Below are positions 1 through 12,467 of a DNA stretch of 64,000 nucleotides, in pieces. The translations under genes were made by a program, and so were the position numbers. Below the pieces are notes generated by a model. The model was given only the letters and a program-made list of their open reading frames with translations, had not been told where the DNA came from and did no database searches. Numbering within the stretch: position 1 is the stretch's first letter; every line of letters begins with the position of its first letter. The stretch spans positions 38,125,351-38,189,350 of the forward strand of contig CP141140.1 of NCBI GenBank assembly GCA_035235625.1, given 5' to 3'. Origin of the DNA: Saururus chinensis. Taxonomy: Eukaryota > Streptophyta > Magnoliopsida > Piperales > Saururaceae.

Positions 1-1992
1 CAAAAATAGGAAGTTTTAACTCATAGACAAAGAAAAAAATCTCTAAGTAGATATTGTTTACTCCTTAGGCTTGCCTAGCCATCTATCCAAAGGAAACCTA
101 AAGGACAACTTGCTTATTTTCCCAATTTGATCTTTTAATGCTTGAAGATCATGTTTCTCACCCACACCCTCTTCATGTAATACTTATATGCTTTGTGAGG
201 TAACTTAGGGTTTGTATGTGTTGAGGATCTCTTCACCTTTCTCCGAGAACTTGGTTTGTGAGCGTTGTTGGTAAGGCACTCAAACCTAGTATGAGAATCT
301 TTATGAGAAATATCACACACTCCCATAAGACTAGATTTCAATTTCAACACGCTCCCTCTTGGCTTTGGTAGGTTGGGCACTACCTTGGGTGTTTGGTGAC
401 TCTCTTTGGCCTTCACAAAAGTAGTAGGTTTTATTATGGGTATATGTATTAAAGCTTTGAAACCTAAGCCTTTCTATTAGTTTGATCAATGTTAATCATG
501 GTCTACATCAATTTTCTCCCACTCTTGAAACCGTCTAGCTTCTCCTTAGAGGACATGATTTCTCTATGTAGAACACTAGATATCTCTCTCTTTCTTTCTT
601 TTTCAATCTCAGCCTTAAGTTTACTAACCTCACTTAAAAATTGCATGTTCCACTCAATCAACTTAATTGTCTCTTGAAAAGCATATTCAAGTTTCTCATC
701 CTTCCTTTTCGACTCCATCTCAAATTTCTCGATTTTTCTAGTTATAAGCATGATTTGTTGAATGAGATTCCTTTGCTCATTGTCTAATCTATATAATAAG
801 TGGGCTAAATTCAAATCACAAGAATTTGACTTAGAAGACCCTTTTGAATATTCCACTTCCTTCACACTTACATGGAAGGTAGTGTAGTTACAAAATTCTT
901 CTTCCTCAGACGAGCTATCATCAAAGAAGGTGGTTTGAAACACTTTCCTCTTCTTCTTCCTATCTTGATCATTAAACTTCCTAGGTCTATCCTCAGAAGA
1001 ACTATCAGATTGTCTGTTTGGACAATTAGGAGCAAATTGTCCTAGTTTACAATACTCAAAGCATTACATGTTCTTCTTGTCCAATTTGTTAGGCTTGCCA
1101 TCTCATCTCTCTCCTTGTTTTCTCTTAGAAGATTGTCCTTTTTTTATCACCCTTAAAGTTATGAGTTTTTAAGAACTTCTTGAATTTCTTAGCTAATAAG
1201 ACATTCTTTATTGTCACTTTCACTCTCATTAGATTCTTCTTGGGTTTTTAAAGCCTTGTTTCTTTTGGATATCTTCTTGGTGACTTTTAGGGCCTTTTTT
1301 TTTCTCAAGTAATTCTCTCTTGTGATCATAAAACTCTTCTTACATCCCGATGGTTCTGAGATTTCCTATAAGCTCCCTATGCCTAAGGTATCTATCATCT
1401 TGGATTCATTTATGGTTGATACCTTGACATTGAATTTCATGGACAAGAACTAAAGGTCTTTTTCACTACTAGGTGGTCAAGTATGGGCTCACCTAATTGA
1501 TTGCATGTTAACTATGTCAAAAAATTTAGCATAGTTTTCAAATATAATTTCTTCCCCACTCATCATGATGTTCTCAAACTCTAATGTGAGCATTTAAAGC
1601 CAAAAGATATTAATGACTTCAGTACCCTCATTGTACTTCACTAATTTGTCCAAAGTGAACTTAGGAAAGGTACAATCCGAGATCAACCTATGTTGACTCT
1701 TTCCTACAACATTAAATAATGCACTTAAGGTCTAACTATTGTGATTTGCAAGTTTAGTCTCATTTTTATCCAAGTCAAATCCATCTTTTAGAACTAGATT
1801 TTCTTCCTTATCCTTGGTCATAGGTGAAGTCTAGCCTTTAATCAAGCTTTCTAGGCATTGCCATCCAAAGCTTGAAAGATGACTCTCCTCAGGGTTTTTA
1901 ATATGAGAGATTCTAACCATCAAATAGAAGAGGTTGATTCATGAGATTTCCTAAGTCCCCATCTCAGCCATGTTATTATTTGAGTTTGACAT
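1..1992 (-). pseudogene. Copia-type gag relic, element R0
   Basis: Decayed gag of a family-R LTR retrotransposon, read on the minus strand; it runs off the left edge. The apparent start is the ATG at 1992 (MSNSNNNMAE). An FDG-like segment follows near 1940, in a broken frame. The clearest open stretch is 943-503 (146 residues): an acidic start (SSSEEEE), then a long Lys/Glu-rich heptad-like coiled coil. It ends in MSSKEKLDGFKSGRKL, closely matched by MSSKEKLYNFRSGKKL in the plus-strand copy at about 24528. The piece at 416-135 contains CDISHKDSHTRFEC, the counterpart of CDICYSETHTRRKC in that other copy. Many stops and frameshifts make it non-functional. Known of the family: copia-type Gag binds RNA and forms the virus-like particle. 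Assignment to gag is firm; the exact ends are not. Confidence 0.72.
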
Positions 1993-2214
1993 TCTTTCAC
2001 TAACAAGGGAGAAGATTAAACAATCTATCTAACATAATAAAGAAGAGAACTTTATCTACTCAAAAGAAAAATAAGCAAAGCAAGCACTAATCAGGGTAAG
2101 TCTTGCAAGAAACAAGCAAATTAAAACACTAGCAAGCAAGTATAGCAAAATCTGAGCAAGTCTAAAATGAAGCACATGATTCAAGCATGCAAAATATGAT
2201 AGATTTCACAAAAA

Positions 2215-2529
2215 TACAAGTAATAGGATCAAAACTCTCAACTACCACTTGAGTATCCATCACAAATATAAAGGATTGTTGCATTGCTCCTAAAACTAGT
2301 ACTTTAAACAAAATAAGATTTAAGATATATGGCCTCTTTTTAACATAAGATTTTTATATGGCATAAACTAAATCAAAATTCTAAATGCAACCTTTGATGA
2401 ATCTATCTATCAATCATTCACAAAATGATCCACACATCAAAAATCACGACAACCTCAACATGTCCCATCAATAAATTCACTAGATATCAAGAACTTACAA
2501 GATTCAGAACAACTAACCAACCTTTTACT
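2215..2529 (-). repeat. R-family LTR 3'-end fragment of R0
   Basis: The reverse complement matches the 3' part of the plus-strand LTR at 3467-4797: a GGTTGGTTxGTT stretch followed by CTTGTAA, and further on CTCAAGTGGTAGTTGAG (compare 4753-4769). It sits directly upstream of the R0 gag, as a 5' LTR should. Its outer part is cut off by the oppositely oriented LTR that starts at about 2530. Confidence 0.6.
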
Positions 2530-3466
2530 CTAAAAGAATATATGTGTCATACGTAATATTATTAGCTATTTTTGTTGAGCAAAACTATGTCAAAACTTCA
2601 AGTATGTAATTATTCTTGAGAATTTGAGTAGATATAGTCGTGGATGAGTCAAGTTTCAAATTGATAAACTTGAAAAAAAGGAGCAGACTTATTTTTATGG
2701 ATCAAGGAAGAAAACTAAGGAATTTTAAAGGTAAAAGAGATTTATTCATCATACACTATTGTACAAAAGTTACTTAGAAAAGTTTTAGAAGTAATTTTAA
2801 AAGTCTCAAACTAATTTAGGGTAAAACTATAAATGAACAGTGTCATTGATTGATCACTACAACATACACTCACCATATCAATCGATTGGTCACAAATAAT
2901 AGCATGAAAAAAATTAAATCGATCAATTGCATCAGCAAATGATCAATTAGCACATGAAAGAGCCCTATGTAAAATGAAGTCAAGAGCTTATCGATCAATC
3001 AAAATATCGATAGATTGATCACTCGAAGTATCATGCCCTAAGGAAATAATGAATCAATCACTACTGGTTTTAGATATATAATTTAATCATTTTTTGAAGA
3101 GATTTAATTCCTAGTTGTAGTCAAAGTCTCAAACCAACTTAAAGACCTACATAAAGGCTAAGGTATGACGAATTTGAAGAGAAGAAAACCCAAAACATAT
3201 TGGAGAAGAAAGGAGAGGTCCTTCACCATCATTTTCCTAGATAGTCCACAAAAAACTTCAAGCACATGTTAATGGTAGATTCATGGAGATGGACAAATAA
3301 AAAAGAAGACTCTCACACAACAAATAAAAGAGTACACACAACAAATTCTTCAAGAGAGTTGAAGATTCTCAAAGGTGAATCAATAATCAAAGAAGTCTTT
3401 GGTTGAGTTACTAGAAGAACATCACACGAAGAGGGAAATCTTCATGGATTTTAAGGAGGAACATTT
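2530..3466 (+). repeat. R-family LTR, 3'-truncated (copy A)
   Basis: Starts near AAGAATATATG and follows the same order as copy B: GTCAAAACTTCAAGTATGTA, a GATC/ATCGAT cluster at about 2850-3060, and a TATA-like CTACATAAAGG near 3150. Purine-rich transcribed sequence follows. It ends abruptly where copy B begins, so B appears to have inserted into or recombined with it. No coding potential is visible. Confidence 0.7.
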
Positions 3467-4797
3467 TGCAAGAACATATGTGCCATATATAATTTTAATT
3501 GGATAATTTTGTTTTTCAAAACTATGTTAAAGCCTTGAGTATGTAGTTAGTCTTCGAAATCTGATTAGATGTAACTATGGTCAAGTCAAGTTTGAAATTG
3601 ATAGACTTGAAAAATAGAAGCAGACATGTTCTTATGAATCAAGACTAGAGACTAAAAAATGCTGGTGGTTTAAGAGGTTTATTAAGTACACATTCGCATA
3701 CAAAAGTCACTTGGAAAAGTTTCAAAAGTGATTTTGAAGGTTTCAGATGGATTTAGCACAAAAAGAGTAAAACAATCTTTGAACTGTGTCACTAATCAAT
3801 CATTGGACAATACACAGAAGAACATGAATGATCGGCACTTGAATTGACCCTTTTTTAAACGAAGCTAAGAGTTTATTGGTCAATCTCTTCATAGACAAAG
3901 CGATTGATCAAGGATTCGTGTCTTAAGAAAATAGTGAACGATTGATCATAGTTTGTAACAATTGATCACTAGTAGTTTTAGTTGCCCTAAAAAAGCCTTC
4001 ATGGAATAATTTTCTTTCCTAGTTGAAATCAAAGAGCCAATTTGACTTGGAGACCTATATCAAAGCTAAGTTGTGACAAAAATGAAGAGAGGAAACCCTA
4101 TAAAATATTGGAGAAGAAGGAGAGCCCTTTAAATATTATTTCCTACATAATTCACATATAACTTAAAGAAACTGTTCATGGTGATTTCATGTTGATGCAC
4201 AACTAAAATGAGATGATTTCACACAATAAATTTTAGACGAGAATAAAAAAAATTCTTCAAAAGAGTTGAAGAATCTTAAGAGGTAAATCAATAAACAATG
4301 AATGAATCTTTGTTTGAGTTGTTAAAAGAAGAAGAGAAAAAGAAAAACATGATGTTGGAAAGCTTTAAGGATTCAAGGAGGAAGAATTGAAGGGCAACAT
4401 CATCAACAAAAAAGATTGAACAAAGGATTTTATGTCAAGTCTAGTAGAAGTTGGTTGGTTGTTTTGTGTCTTGTAATCTATAACGTTTTAGTGCATTCAT
4501 TTAGCCATTGTGGTTTTTCACCTAAGTTGAGGTTTTCTACATAAAAAAATCCTTGGGTGTGATTGTGTGGTGTGCATGGTTAGTTTGATGATTGATTGAT
4601 CATGAATGACAATTAGGTGTTAGGGTTTGTTTATTCTATTTTAAAATAAGTTCTTGAGCATAGAGGCTAGAACTCTTAATAGCTTACTTATTGTATTAGG
4701 GTTAGGTGCAATCTAGTGATCCACTATCACCATCAAGTTGGATATTAAAATCTCAAGTGGTAGTTGAGGATTTTATTGAAAATTTGAGTTTGATTCA
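3467..4797 (+). repeat. 5' LTR of element R1 (copy B)
   Basis: About 1331 bp. The start (TGCAAGAACATATG) aligns with the LTR starts at 8030, 30317 and 32536. The right end is placed at CA (4797), just before CTATCAATCT, a degenerate form of the tRNA-iMet primer-binding site TGGTATCA that is better preserved at 22940 in R2. The U3 region has ATCGAT/GATCAATC motifs at about 3790-3970, then a TATA-like TATATCAAAG near 4050. The R1 gag relic begins about 265 bp downstream. Confidence 0.72.
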
Positions 4798-5062
4798 TGC
4801 TATCAATCTAGTTTTACATTCTAATGCATCATAAGTTTGCTTAACCTTTCTAGATTTTGACCTTAGTGTTAGATATTTTCTACTGGCGTTTGATCTCTTC
4901 AATTGTGCTTAGTTTACTTGTTTTCCTTTCAAAATTACTTGCTAAACTAGTTGATTTGTGTGCCCTAGTTTGTTAATTTTCTTACTCTAATATTTGTCCT
5001 TGCTTTGAGTGCTTAAATTTTGTTGCTTAAGTGATTTAAGTTTATTTAATTTTAATGATTGT

Positions 5063-5452
5063 GTCAAATAATTCAAATGAATGAACATGAAGACTAGGAT
5101 AATTCTATGAATCGTCCACCATAGTTTGATGGTCAAAACTTTTCATACTGAAAGAATAGGATGAGAGCTTTTATTTGAGTGCATGATGGAAATACTTAGA
5201 AAGTGGTAATTAAAGGTTTGAAACCTTCAATGACCAATGACAAAGATGGAAATTTGATCTTAAAAGATGAGAGTAAATGAGATAAAAATGAAACAATACT
5301 TACAAATCAAAATATTAAAACCCTTAGTACATTGTTCAATGCCGTAGGAAAGTCACAACATAGAATAATGTCAAATGGAACATTCACCAAGGTTACATGG
5401 AAAAAACTTGTGAAGTATAATAAGGGAACTGTGGCCATCAAAGTGTGATCAA
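5063..5452 (+). pseudogene. Truncated copia-type gag, element R1
   Basis: N-terminal part of gag. It begins at GTGTCAAATAATTCAAATGAA, where the R0 counterpart has ATGTCAAACTC. It then reads NRPP.FDGQNFSY.KNRMRAF (from 5107), the typical FDG start of copia-type Gag (DUF4219/UBN2-like). An IKGLKPSMTNDKDGN block and a SKQ-like region with GKSQH follow. Several tryptophan codons have become stops (TGG to TAG or TGA). The match to the R2 gag breaks off near 5452. The next sequence corresponds to about 25760 in R2, so some 2.3 kb has been deleted. Not functional. Confidence 0.68.
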
Positions 5453-6606
5453 TTAGGGAAAAATGAATTGAGGAACAATATCATAACTCAGAAAAAGGCA
5501 TGGGCATGTTGATTATAAGCTTGTTGATTTGTTTTTATCTTTTTAAGAAATCATGTACATAGATTCAAGGTAAGAGAGTTGAATGAGTGATCTTACATGA
5601 TTCAATGTTAGAAGAGATAATAGTTGACTACATTGGTGGTTTTTCTTCATAAAGCTACAAAAAGATGATTAATGTGTCAAAAAGAAGAGAATAAAATTGA
5701 CAATCACATAGCAATGGGGTTAACTAATTTAAATCAAGATACTAATAAATGTAATATGTGGATGCACTTAGATTAAAAGAGAATTTATTACAAAATCGTC
5801 AAAAAGACCTCAATTGTGCTAATTTTAAGTGTTTGATTTTTAATTTGAGTTATGCATAATCAAAAAAATTTATGGTGATGGTAAATATCTTTAAATAATT
5901 TTAGAAATTTAATTTTAGTTTTACAATTTTTTGAATTTTTGATTATTTTGAACAAATAGAAAATTAAATTTATTTCATGAACGATCGATCAACCCCTACA
6001 ATCGATTGCTCGTTAACTTTGTTTTTCACACCGAAGCTCGATTTTAAATTTGATCTCATTTCTTTTCAAGTCTATTTCACTTCAAACTCTTCCATATAGT
6101 GGTTAGATGCGAATTGTAGTGTTTTTGTGTGGTCAAATACATTTTTTTGCATCAAAACTAAGAATTTCTCTACAGCCATGGTGAGTTCTAAAACTAAAAA
6201 TATTATTTTTAGTTTTTTTAATGAATTTTCATGCAATTTGAACTGATAGGAATGTTAGAAATAGGCTGATCGAGCTTTTGTTAAAGTTTCATGGAGTTTG
6301 ATGTGTTAAAACTCGAGATTTCACGAAAAAACAAAGGCAATTTCATGTTTTTGAACAAAATTGGAGATTTTTCAAAATCAGTGTTTCTGATCATAATTTA
6401 CAGTTAGTTAGAAAGTTTGATCTACCCACTAAGATCTACCTTAGGTTGAAATTTGGAGTCATCTTACATAATAATTTTTTATGGTTATTTAAAATTTTTG
6501 GCTAACATTTCAATGTTTTTTTTTAAATCTAGGATGTTTATTACTATCATTTATGCATTCCTAGTTTATACTTAGTTGTAGGTTGCTTTGTTGCCATTTA
6601 ATCTAT
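5453..6606 (+). other. R1 internal non-coding stretch before extra ORF
   Basis: AT-rich and without a long reading frame. It aligns in pieces with 25760-26840 of R2, for example CATAACTCAGAAAAA and GTTGATTATAAGCTT. It includes an ATCGATTGCTCG / GATCGATCAA pair at about 5980-6010, like the LTR motifs. At 6178-6187 an ATG is followed directly by GTGAGT, a strong plant 5' splice site. A TTGTAG acceptor lies near 6580, just before the extra ORF. This may be a short first exon, but no transcript evidence is available here. Confidence 0.4.
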
Positions 6607-7458
6607 ATGGGAAGAGCTAAGAGGCAAAAGACCATTGAGTCAGGCTCAGGCGACCCAGGGGAATCTAGCAATGGGTTAGATAGGTTGATGCCTATTAGAA
6701 ATGAGAGGACTTTAGTACATATGCCCCTAGAGACAGTGATATGGTGGATTGGGGCTTGTCCATATTGGATGGTGTATTTTTTTACTATCTCTACATCAGG
6801 TCAAAGTGTATACCCTAAATTAGTCAGGCAATGGTATGCATCACTCCATTTGGAGGATGATGTTGCACTCATTGGAGTTGTTAGAGGAGTTCAGGTGGGA
6901 GTGACACCTAACATCATTGTTGATGTGATTCGTTGTGAGAAGATAGAACTCACATTTTCACCATTTGATGGATATGACTTTCCATCAGATAGCAAGCTGA
7001 CTACTAGTTTACTTGGTTTGCCGAGAGGACCAGAGCTTGAGGTTTCTTGTTTAGCACATTCTATGACACAGTATTTTAGGCTACTTCATGTCATTTCTCA
7101 ATATGACATCTAGAGTGCTAGGAAGAAGAGAGCAGATAGGATGATGACACGACTATTACACCTCTTAGCACAACCAAAGCTTGAGTTGGATATGCCCTTA
7201 ATCATTTTTGGTAGGATTATGACATTCTTGCATGGCCACACACATGAGTTATTGCCTTATCCATACATCTTGTGTCAGATTTTCCCTGTGGTACATGTGA
7301 GGATATGTAGAACAAAGCCCACTATGATCGGCATGAGACCTATTGACCTTGGAGTGGTTCAGACGATATTATCTCACTATCAGGATGATGATCATGAGCC
7401 ACAAAGAGCAACATATATAACAAAAGAGGCACTAGCACCGATGGATGATCCAAATTGA
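6607..7458 (+). pseudogene. Extra ORF of R1: plant transposon protein-like
   Basis: A reading frame of about 283 codons starting MGRAKRQKTIESGSG (ATG at 6607; an in-frame ATG 8 codons earlier gives an unlikely leader). It has one in-frame TAG at 7111-7113 and ends in MDDPN. The middle has VYPKLVRQWYASL, VVRGVQVGVTPNII and DVIR. These resemble the 'L-V-R-x-F/W-Y-x-x-L ... V-R-G-x-x-V-x-x-(S/T)-P-x-x-I' pattern I know from the family annotated as putative plant transposon protein. The second half has FGRIMTFLHGHTHELLPYPY. A paralogue is at 26838-27605, with the same MDDPN end. The function of this family is unknown. It lies between gag and the 3' LTR, on the sense strand, so it is an additional ORF of the retroelement. 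Family assignment is from memory of the motif pattern. Confidence 0.55.
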
Positions 7459-8029
7459 CCTGTGACTATTGATGACTTCAGATTATTTAAGGATGAAGTG
7501 TTTTAGATGCTCACATACTTTGATAGCTTGATTAGACCCAACTTCCATGTGCAGACAGTGAGAGGCTGCATAGTGATGATGATGAGGCTACTGACTGATG
7601 TTTTTATCTTTTACGTATCACTTTTCATGTATTTTTTTGGTTTAAAACTAATGATGAGATGTACCTTGAAACTAATTTTATGCTGAGATATGTGATGGAC
7701 ATGAGATGGTTTGATGGTTTTATATATTTTCATGTCTTTAAGTGATGACTATAATTTGATTGGGATTTATTGTGTATTTTAATTAATTATTACTCTAAAT
7801 TTTTATCTATTTATGTCAAAAAGGGGGCAACATGGTTAATGAAAATCAAACTACATATCTTTATAATTGATTGAATAGTATTATACAAATTAATTTAATT
7901 TTAAGTGTGCAGGATAAGTACAAGGAAATACAAAGCTTATCAAGCTCAATTCCAAATGAATAAGTTTATGTTAAATGAGTCCATATTAAGTTTTGTATGT
8001 TTTGACATGAAATAACCAAATGTGGAAAT
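7459..8029 (+). other. R1 3' internal region and polypurine tract
   Basis: No gene seen. A CAAAAAGGGGGCAAC tract lies at about 7817. AAATGTGGAAAT abuts the 3' LTR start at 8030, and the matching position in R2 reads AAATAGGGACAT (30305-30316). The second is the better candidate for the plus-strand primer because it touches the LTR in both copies. Confidence 0.45.
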
Positions 8030-8086
8030 TGTAAGAACATATGATTCATATGTCAAGTTTATTAGTTGATTTCTTTGTCAAAATTA

Positions 8087-10060
8087 TGTAACACCTAGTG
8101 TTTCGATTATGCCTAAACCAATGGGTTAGGCTTAATTATGTAATTTTATGTTAAATATTAAGGGGTAGCAAGGGATGTAATCCCGGTATATGAATAGAGC
8201 TCCAAGTAACGATCGTAATGAATTGAAGAACACACAAAACGAAGGCCGAGAACGAAAGTTATTACCTCATATAGCAGGCCACATGGGCAAGACCTACTTA
8301 AAAATTGTGAGATAACCAACCCATCTATAGACTAGTTTCGAAGTGCTCATTGATATGAGTCCATCGGTACCAAGAATGAGTGATTCCGACTTTGGGGTAG
8401 AAAGATATTGTATTTTTAATTTTTAAAAATCTAAAAAGAAAATTATTACATTTGTTGCCATGTGGCAGTGCGCGAGCTGCGTGCACCACGCGGTGACATG
8501 TTAGAAAACTGACGCATATCCTGACAGGTGTTCCTAGCTAATTCCATAGTGTTCTACATAATGGAAGTATCCATTTATTGATTTGGGGACTCTTTAAGGA
8601 GGAAACACCCTAGAATAAGAGGAGACACTGCCCATCACCCTCGAATACTAAGGGAAGAGTTTTCAAAGTTATTCTGAGTCCGTATTCTTCTGTTCAAAAT
8701 GCATTCTTAACTAATTTAAGGGTTTTGTATACAATGGAAGCATGCATTTCTCGAGCTAGAAATTCCATAAGGGAGAAACACTCCAGGGCAAGAGGAAACT
8801 CTACTTGTCGCCCTCAAGCCTTGAAGAGAGAGAGAGAGAGAGAAATGGCCCGGAGCAAGAGGGGGCTCTGTCCTCCATCATCAGGTCACAATGAGGGAAG
8901 TGGTTCCAAGTAGGGGAGATTTTGTCCTCCATGGAAGGGCCATGTAGTGTGAGATACATCCCTAGGTTAGGGGGAGGTTCTGTCTGCAACCTACGGGCAT
9001 ATGTCTTTGGGTAAGGAGAAGTTTTGTTCGTCGCCTATGGGTGCGTTGAGAGAAAAGTTTCTCTAGGTAGAGGAGGTTCTTTCTGCTGCCTACTGACATG
9101 GGAAAAGTGAAGTGTCCCGAGATAAGGGGAGGTTATGTTTGTCGCCTTCCGGCTACTATAAGGGAAACGTCCCGGGTTAAAGGGAGTATATGTCCATCGC
9201 CTTCAAATGTAACGAGAAAAATGTTCCAGAGCTAGAGAAGATTTTGTCTACAATCTTCGGACCTGAAAGGGAGGACACTCTGAGGAAACGAGTAATTCCG
9301 AATGTTGCTACTTACAAAACTACAGGGGAGTAAACATTTCTAACCCTTTCGATTTAATATATTTTATATGCATGCACATCTTACATAGTGTTATTAATTA
9401 GTACTAACTAAGATTTATGACCCTTCCAATTTGATATGCTTTGATATACTCTATTGTGATTTATTTTGCTCTAAAATACTTTGTTGTGATATGATATGCA
9501 CCGACTTGATCTAATATGATCGATACGATCGGATGAAATCTGATTGGATCTAATATTATCCATTTCCTCAATGGTGTGTTCTACTCTGCTTTTTGATAGA
9601 TTGAGAGGTGTGATTCCACTTATTTATTAACTTCTGTTTGACTGCGATGATTTATAAGATTTCCATTTGTTTTTGAATGATTTATTCAAATATAAGGATA
9701 TACATATTTTTAACATATATAATTTTGTAATGCCTGATGCAAATATTAGCCGTTAGGCAGAACTATGTTCGGATTGGATTGTATTGGAATAACATTGTAC
9801 ATGTTATCTAATACATGCGTAGGTAACCAATGGTACAACAACGTTGGCCCGATCCAAATTAATTATAAAATTAGGTTTGTTCTATCTGTGTGCAACAGAA
9901 CGCTAAGCCTCCGTAGTGCGCAGAAGAACATTATGAATCTCACACACAGAGTCCACCGCTCTTGGCTAGTCTCGTTTTAATTTTTCTATTTATTTTAATA
10001 AACTCTAATTTTTTTCGAATAACCCTAGTCTAGGTCGGTTTTTTGGGTCGGGGTGTTACA
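8087..10060 (+). mobile_element. Solo Ty3/gypsy-type LTR, TSD AATTA
   Basis: Begins TGTAACACC and ends GGTGTTACA (TG...CA, with 9-bp terminal inverted repeats). It is flanked by a perfect 5-bp duplication AATTA at 8082-8086 and 10061-10065. Its length of 1974 bp nearly equals the 1972-bp 5' LTR at 33302-35273, and the two share internal order, so they are related families. It contains an array of about 55-bp repeats (8786-9300). There is no internal region, so the intact element was probably lost by LTR-LTR recombination. It splits the R1 3' LTR and is therefore younger than it. Confidence 0.9.
8786..9300 (+). repeat. About 55-bp minisatellite inside gypsy LTR
   Basis: Roughly nine diverged units that each contain a core like AAGGGGAGGTTCTGTCTGCC. 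Cores lie near 8791, 8859, 8913, 8971, 9014, 9069, 9126, 9183 and 9237. A (GA)n run occurs at 8826-8844. The same repeat is present in related LTRs at 20265-20560, 20985-21310, 34035-34200 and 37590-37750. Confidence 0.75.
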
Positions 10061-11283
10061 AATTATTTCTAGAAACCTTGTGTATGTATTAAGTCTTAGA
10101 ATATAATTTGAGGTTGTTGTGATCGAGTTAGATTTGGAATTGACAGACTTGAAAAATAAAAGCAGACATGTTCTTATTGATAAGACAGAAGACGAAAGAA
10201 TGTTGAAGGTTTATGAAGCTTATTTAGATCACATTTGCATTAAAAAATCACTTAGACAAGTTTCAAAAGTGATTTCTGATGTTTTAGAAAGCTTTGGATT
10301 AAAAATATAGTAAAATGACAAGCAAAACTATCGCTCGCTGTAACATAAGAACCAAATGATCGATCAATACTTGATTTTACCCTATGTAAAATTGAGTCGA
10401 GAGTTAATTGATCACTCTTGTAAATCAATCAATCGCTTAAAGTATCATGCACAAAACAAATAGTGAATAATCAATCATGTTTGGAATGATCGATCACTTC
10501 AAGGACATGCTACCCTAATTAACGATTTTGATTTCAATTTCTATCCTTATTCAAGTCTAGTGCCTAAACCGACTTAATTTGAGAGAGGAAAACCTAGAGG
10601 AGATTAGTAAAAAAGGATAATACCTTTTGCATATTGTTTTCCAATGAAGATTTACATGAACCTTTGAGTTGAAGATCAATAGTAAATTCAAGAGACTAAT
10701 CTATAACTAGAGGAGATTATACACAAAGATTTAAAGGGAGTTGTAGCATATCTTCAATGGGAGATTGAACATTCCACAAGGCCAAAGTCAATACAACAAG
10801 CACTACTTGTTGAAGACTAGAGGAAGACAAAGACAAGGCAAGGAGGAGGAAGAAGCTTCAACTTCTTGAGGGAGAAGACTTGAAGGCCAACAATAATAAT
10901 CTAAACAAGAGGAGCTTGTGTTAGAGTCTAAACAAGGTTGGTGGTTTACTTGTGTAAATGTAATGTCTTGGTTTATAGTGCATTGATTGGGTTCCTTTCG
11001 AGCAGCCATAGTTTTTACCCATGTTAAGGTTTTCCACGTTGAATTGTTGGGTTCATGTGTGGATTGAATGACTGATAAAATGTGAGCCAGGTTTGAGAGA
11101 TTACTTGTTTAATTCTGCTACATATAAAAATTCTGCGTAAAGAGGTCATATCTCGTAGTCTTTATCTTTGTTAATAATCGGACTAGGGGCAATGTGGCGC
11201 TCCAAGCCAATAATGTAAAATAAGTACATATTTTTAGATGGCTATTTAGAGGTGCCTAGAACCATTGGATTGAACTCACAAGA

Positions 11284-11806
11284 TGTAGTTGTAGTCGAAT
11301 TAGATTTGGAATTGATAGACTTGATAATTGCAACAAATTTGTTCTTATAGCTCAAGACAGAAGACTGGAGAATGTTGAAGATTTTTGAAGCTTATTTACA
11401 TCACATTCGAATACCGAAATTACTTGGAGATGTTTTAGAAGTGATTTTAGGGGTTTTAAGGTAAAAAGGTCAAAATTATAATTTGTACAATCAAATGATA
11501 GATCGCTGGACATACAAAAGAAGAGAATGATCGATTGGCACTTGCTTCAACATTTTTTAAAACAGAGCCAATAGTTATCAATCAATTGCTTCATATATCG
11601 ATCAATCGCTCGAAGTATCGCGTACTCGAAAAATAGTGAATGATCAATTGTTGTTTGAAACAATTGATCACTAACAATTCTAGTTGCCCTAAATAAGCCA
11701 TTCCGAATTCAATTTCTTTCCTTGTTGAAGCCAAATACCTAAATCGGTTTCAAAAGCTATATAAAAGATAAGAAGTGCCGAATTTTGAGGGAGGAAAACC
11801 TAGACT
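11284..11806 (+). repeat. R-family LTR fragment (copy C2)
   Basis: Truncated at both ends. It starts inside the LTR (GAATTAGATTTGGAATTGATAG), carries the ATCGATCAATCGCTC cluster at about 11490-11670 and a TATATAAA box at 11758-11765. It stops at GAAAACCTAGAC, where unrelated sequence begins. Confidence 0.65.
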
Positions 11807-12467
11807 GTTGAATGGCTCCGCCACCAACTAGATTTAATGCTTAGAGCACTTTTCCACCTCTCCTCTGTCCTAAAGCTTGTACCCACACCCTCCACCCCTT
11901 TTGTGTTGGGTGCTGTCCATGGCCAATTTCTGCTCTTGCTGCCGATTGTGTGCTTCTTAGCCACCAGCTGACTTCCATTTAGCCCATCCTTGACTTTCGG
12001 TGGTACCTACCACTTGTTGGCACAGCCTTGCTCCCAGTCGCCCTTAGTGTGTCACTGTAGATTGCAAATTTTTTCGCATAGACTTCTGTCACCCCATTTA
12101 GCGAGAATACTTTTGACGCTTCTTAAACCTCAGAACAACAACTCTCTTAACTAGGCAATGCTTTTAGCTATGGACTCTATTGTTGATGCCACCACTGTCA
12201 TGTGCTCGCCATCAAACTTCATGGATTACAAGGTAGGGGGCTTTGACCTCTAAATTTCATGATAACATGCTTTCAATGTTTAGAACAATGCTAGCATTGT
12301 ATGATTCAATGCACTGGATGCTAAATAATAATCTAATTGCATGATGTATGAGGGCAAGATAATGAAATATGGTAGGTTTGCTTATAAATATGATGCACAT
12401 GTAAGCATGTTTGTTATGTATGTGGAATATGTGTGTGCTAGTGATGGCTAGCGAGTATGTGGGTAAG

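Larger units (their letters stand above)
3467..11283 (+). mobile_element. LTR retrotransposon R1 (gag + extra ORF, no pol)
   Basis: A family-R element in this order: 5' LTR (3467-4797), gag fragment (5063-5452), non-coding stretch, a second ORF (6607-7458), purine-rich tract AAATGTGGAAAT (8018-8029), and 3' LTR starting at 8030. The 3' LTR is split by a solo gypsy LTR at 8087-10060. The internal region is only about 3.2 kb, because most of gag was lost at about 5452. No protease, integrase, reverse transcriptase or RNase H motif is visible. By comparison with R2, absence of pol is a family trait here and not only a result of the deletion (inference). Confidence 0.72.
8030..11283 (+). repeat. 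3' LTR of R1 (copy C), split by solo LTR
   Basis: Starts TGTAAGAACATATG at 8030, is interrupted at 8087-10060, and resumes at ATTATTTCTAGAAACCTTG. The GATC cluster is at about 10340-10500. The segment near 11180 has GGACTAGGGGCAATGTG, shared with copies D and E. It ends at about 11283, where GTAGTTG of copy C runs directly into copy C2. The join lies in a short shared word, which suggests illegitimate recombination between two LTRs (inference). Confidence 0.68.
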
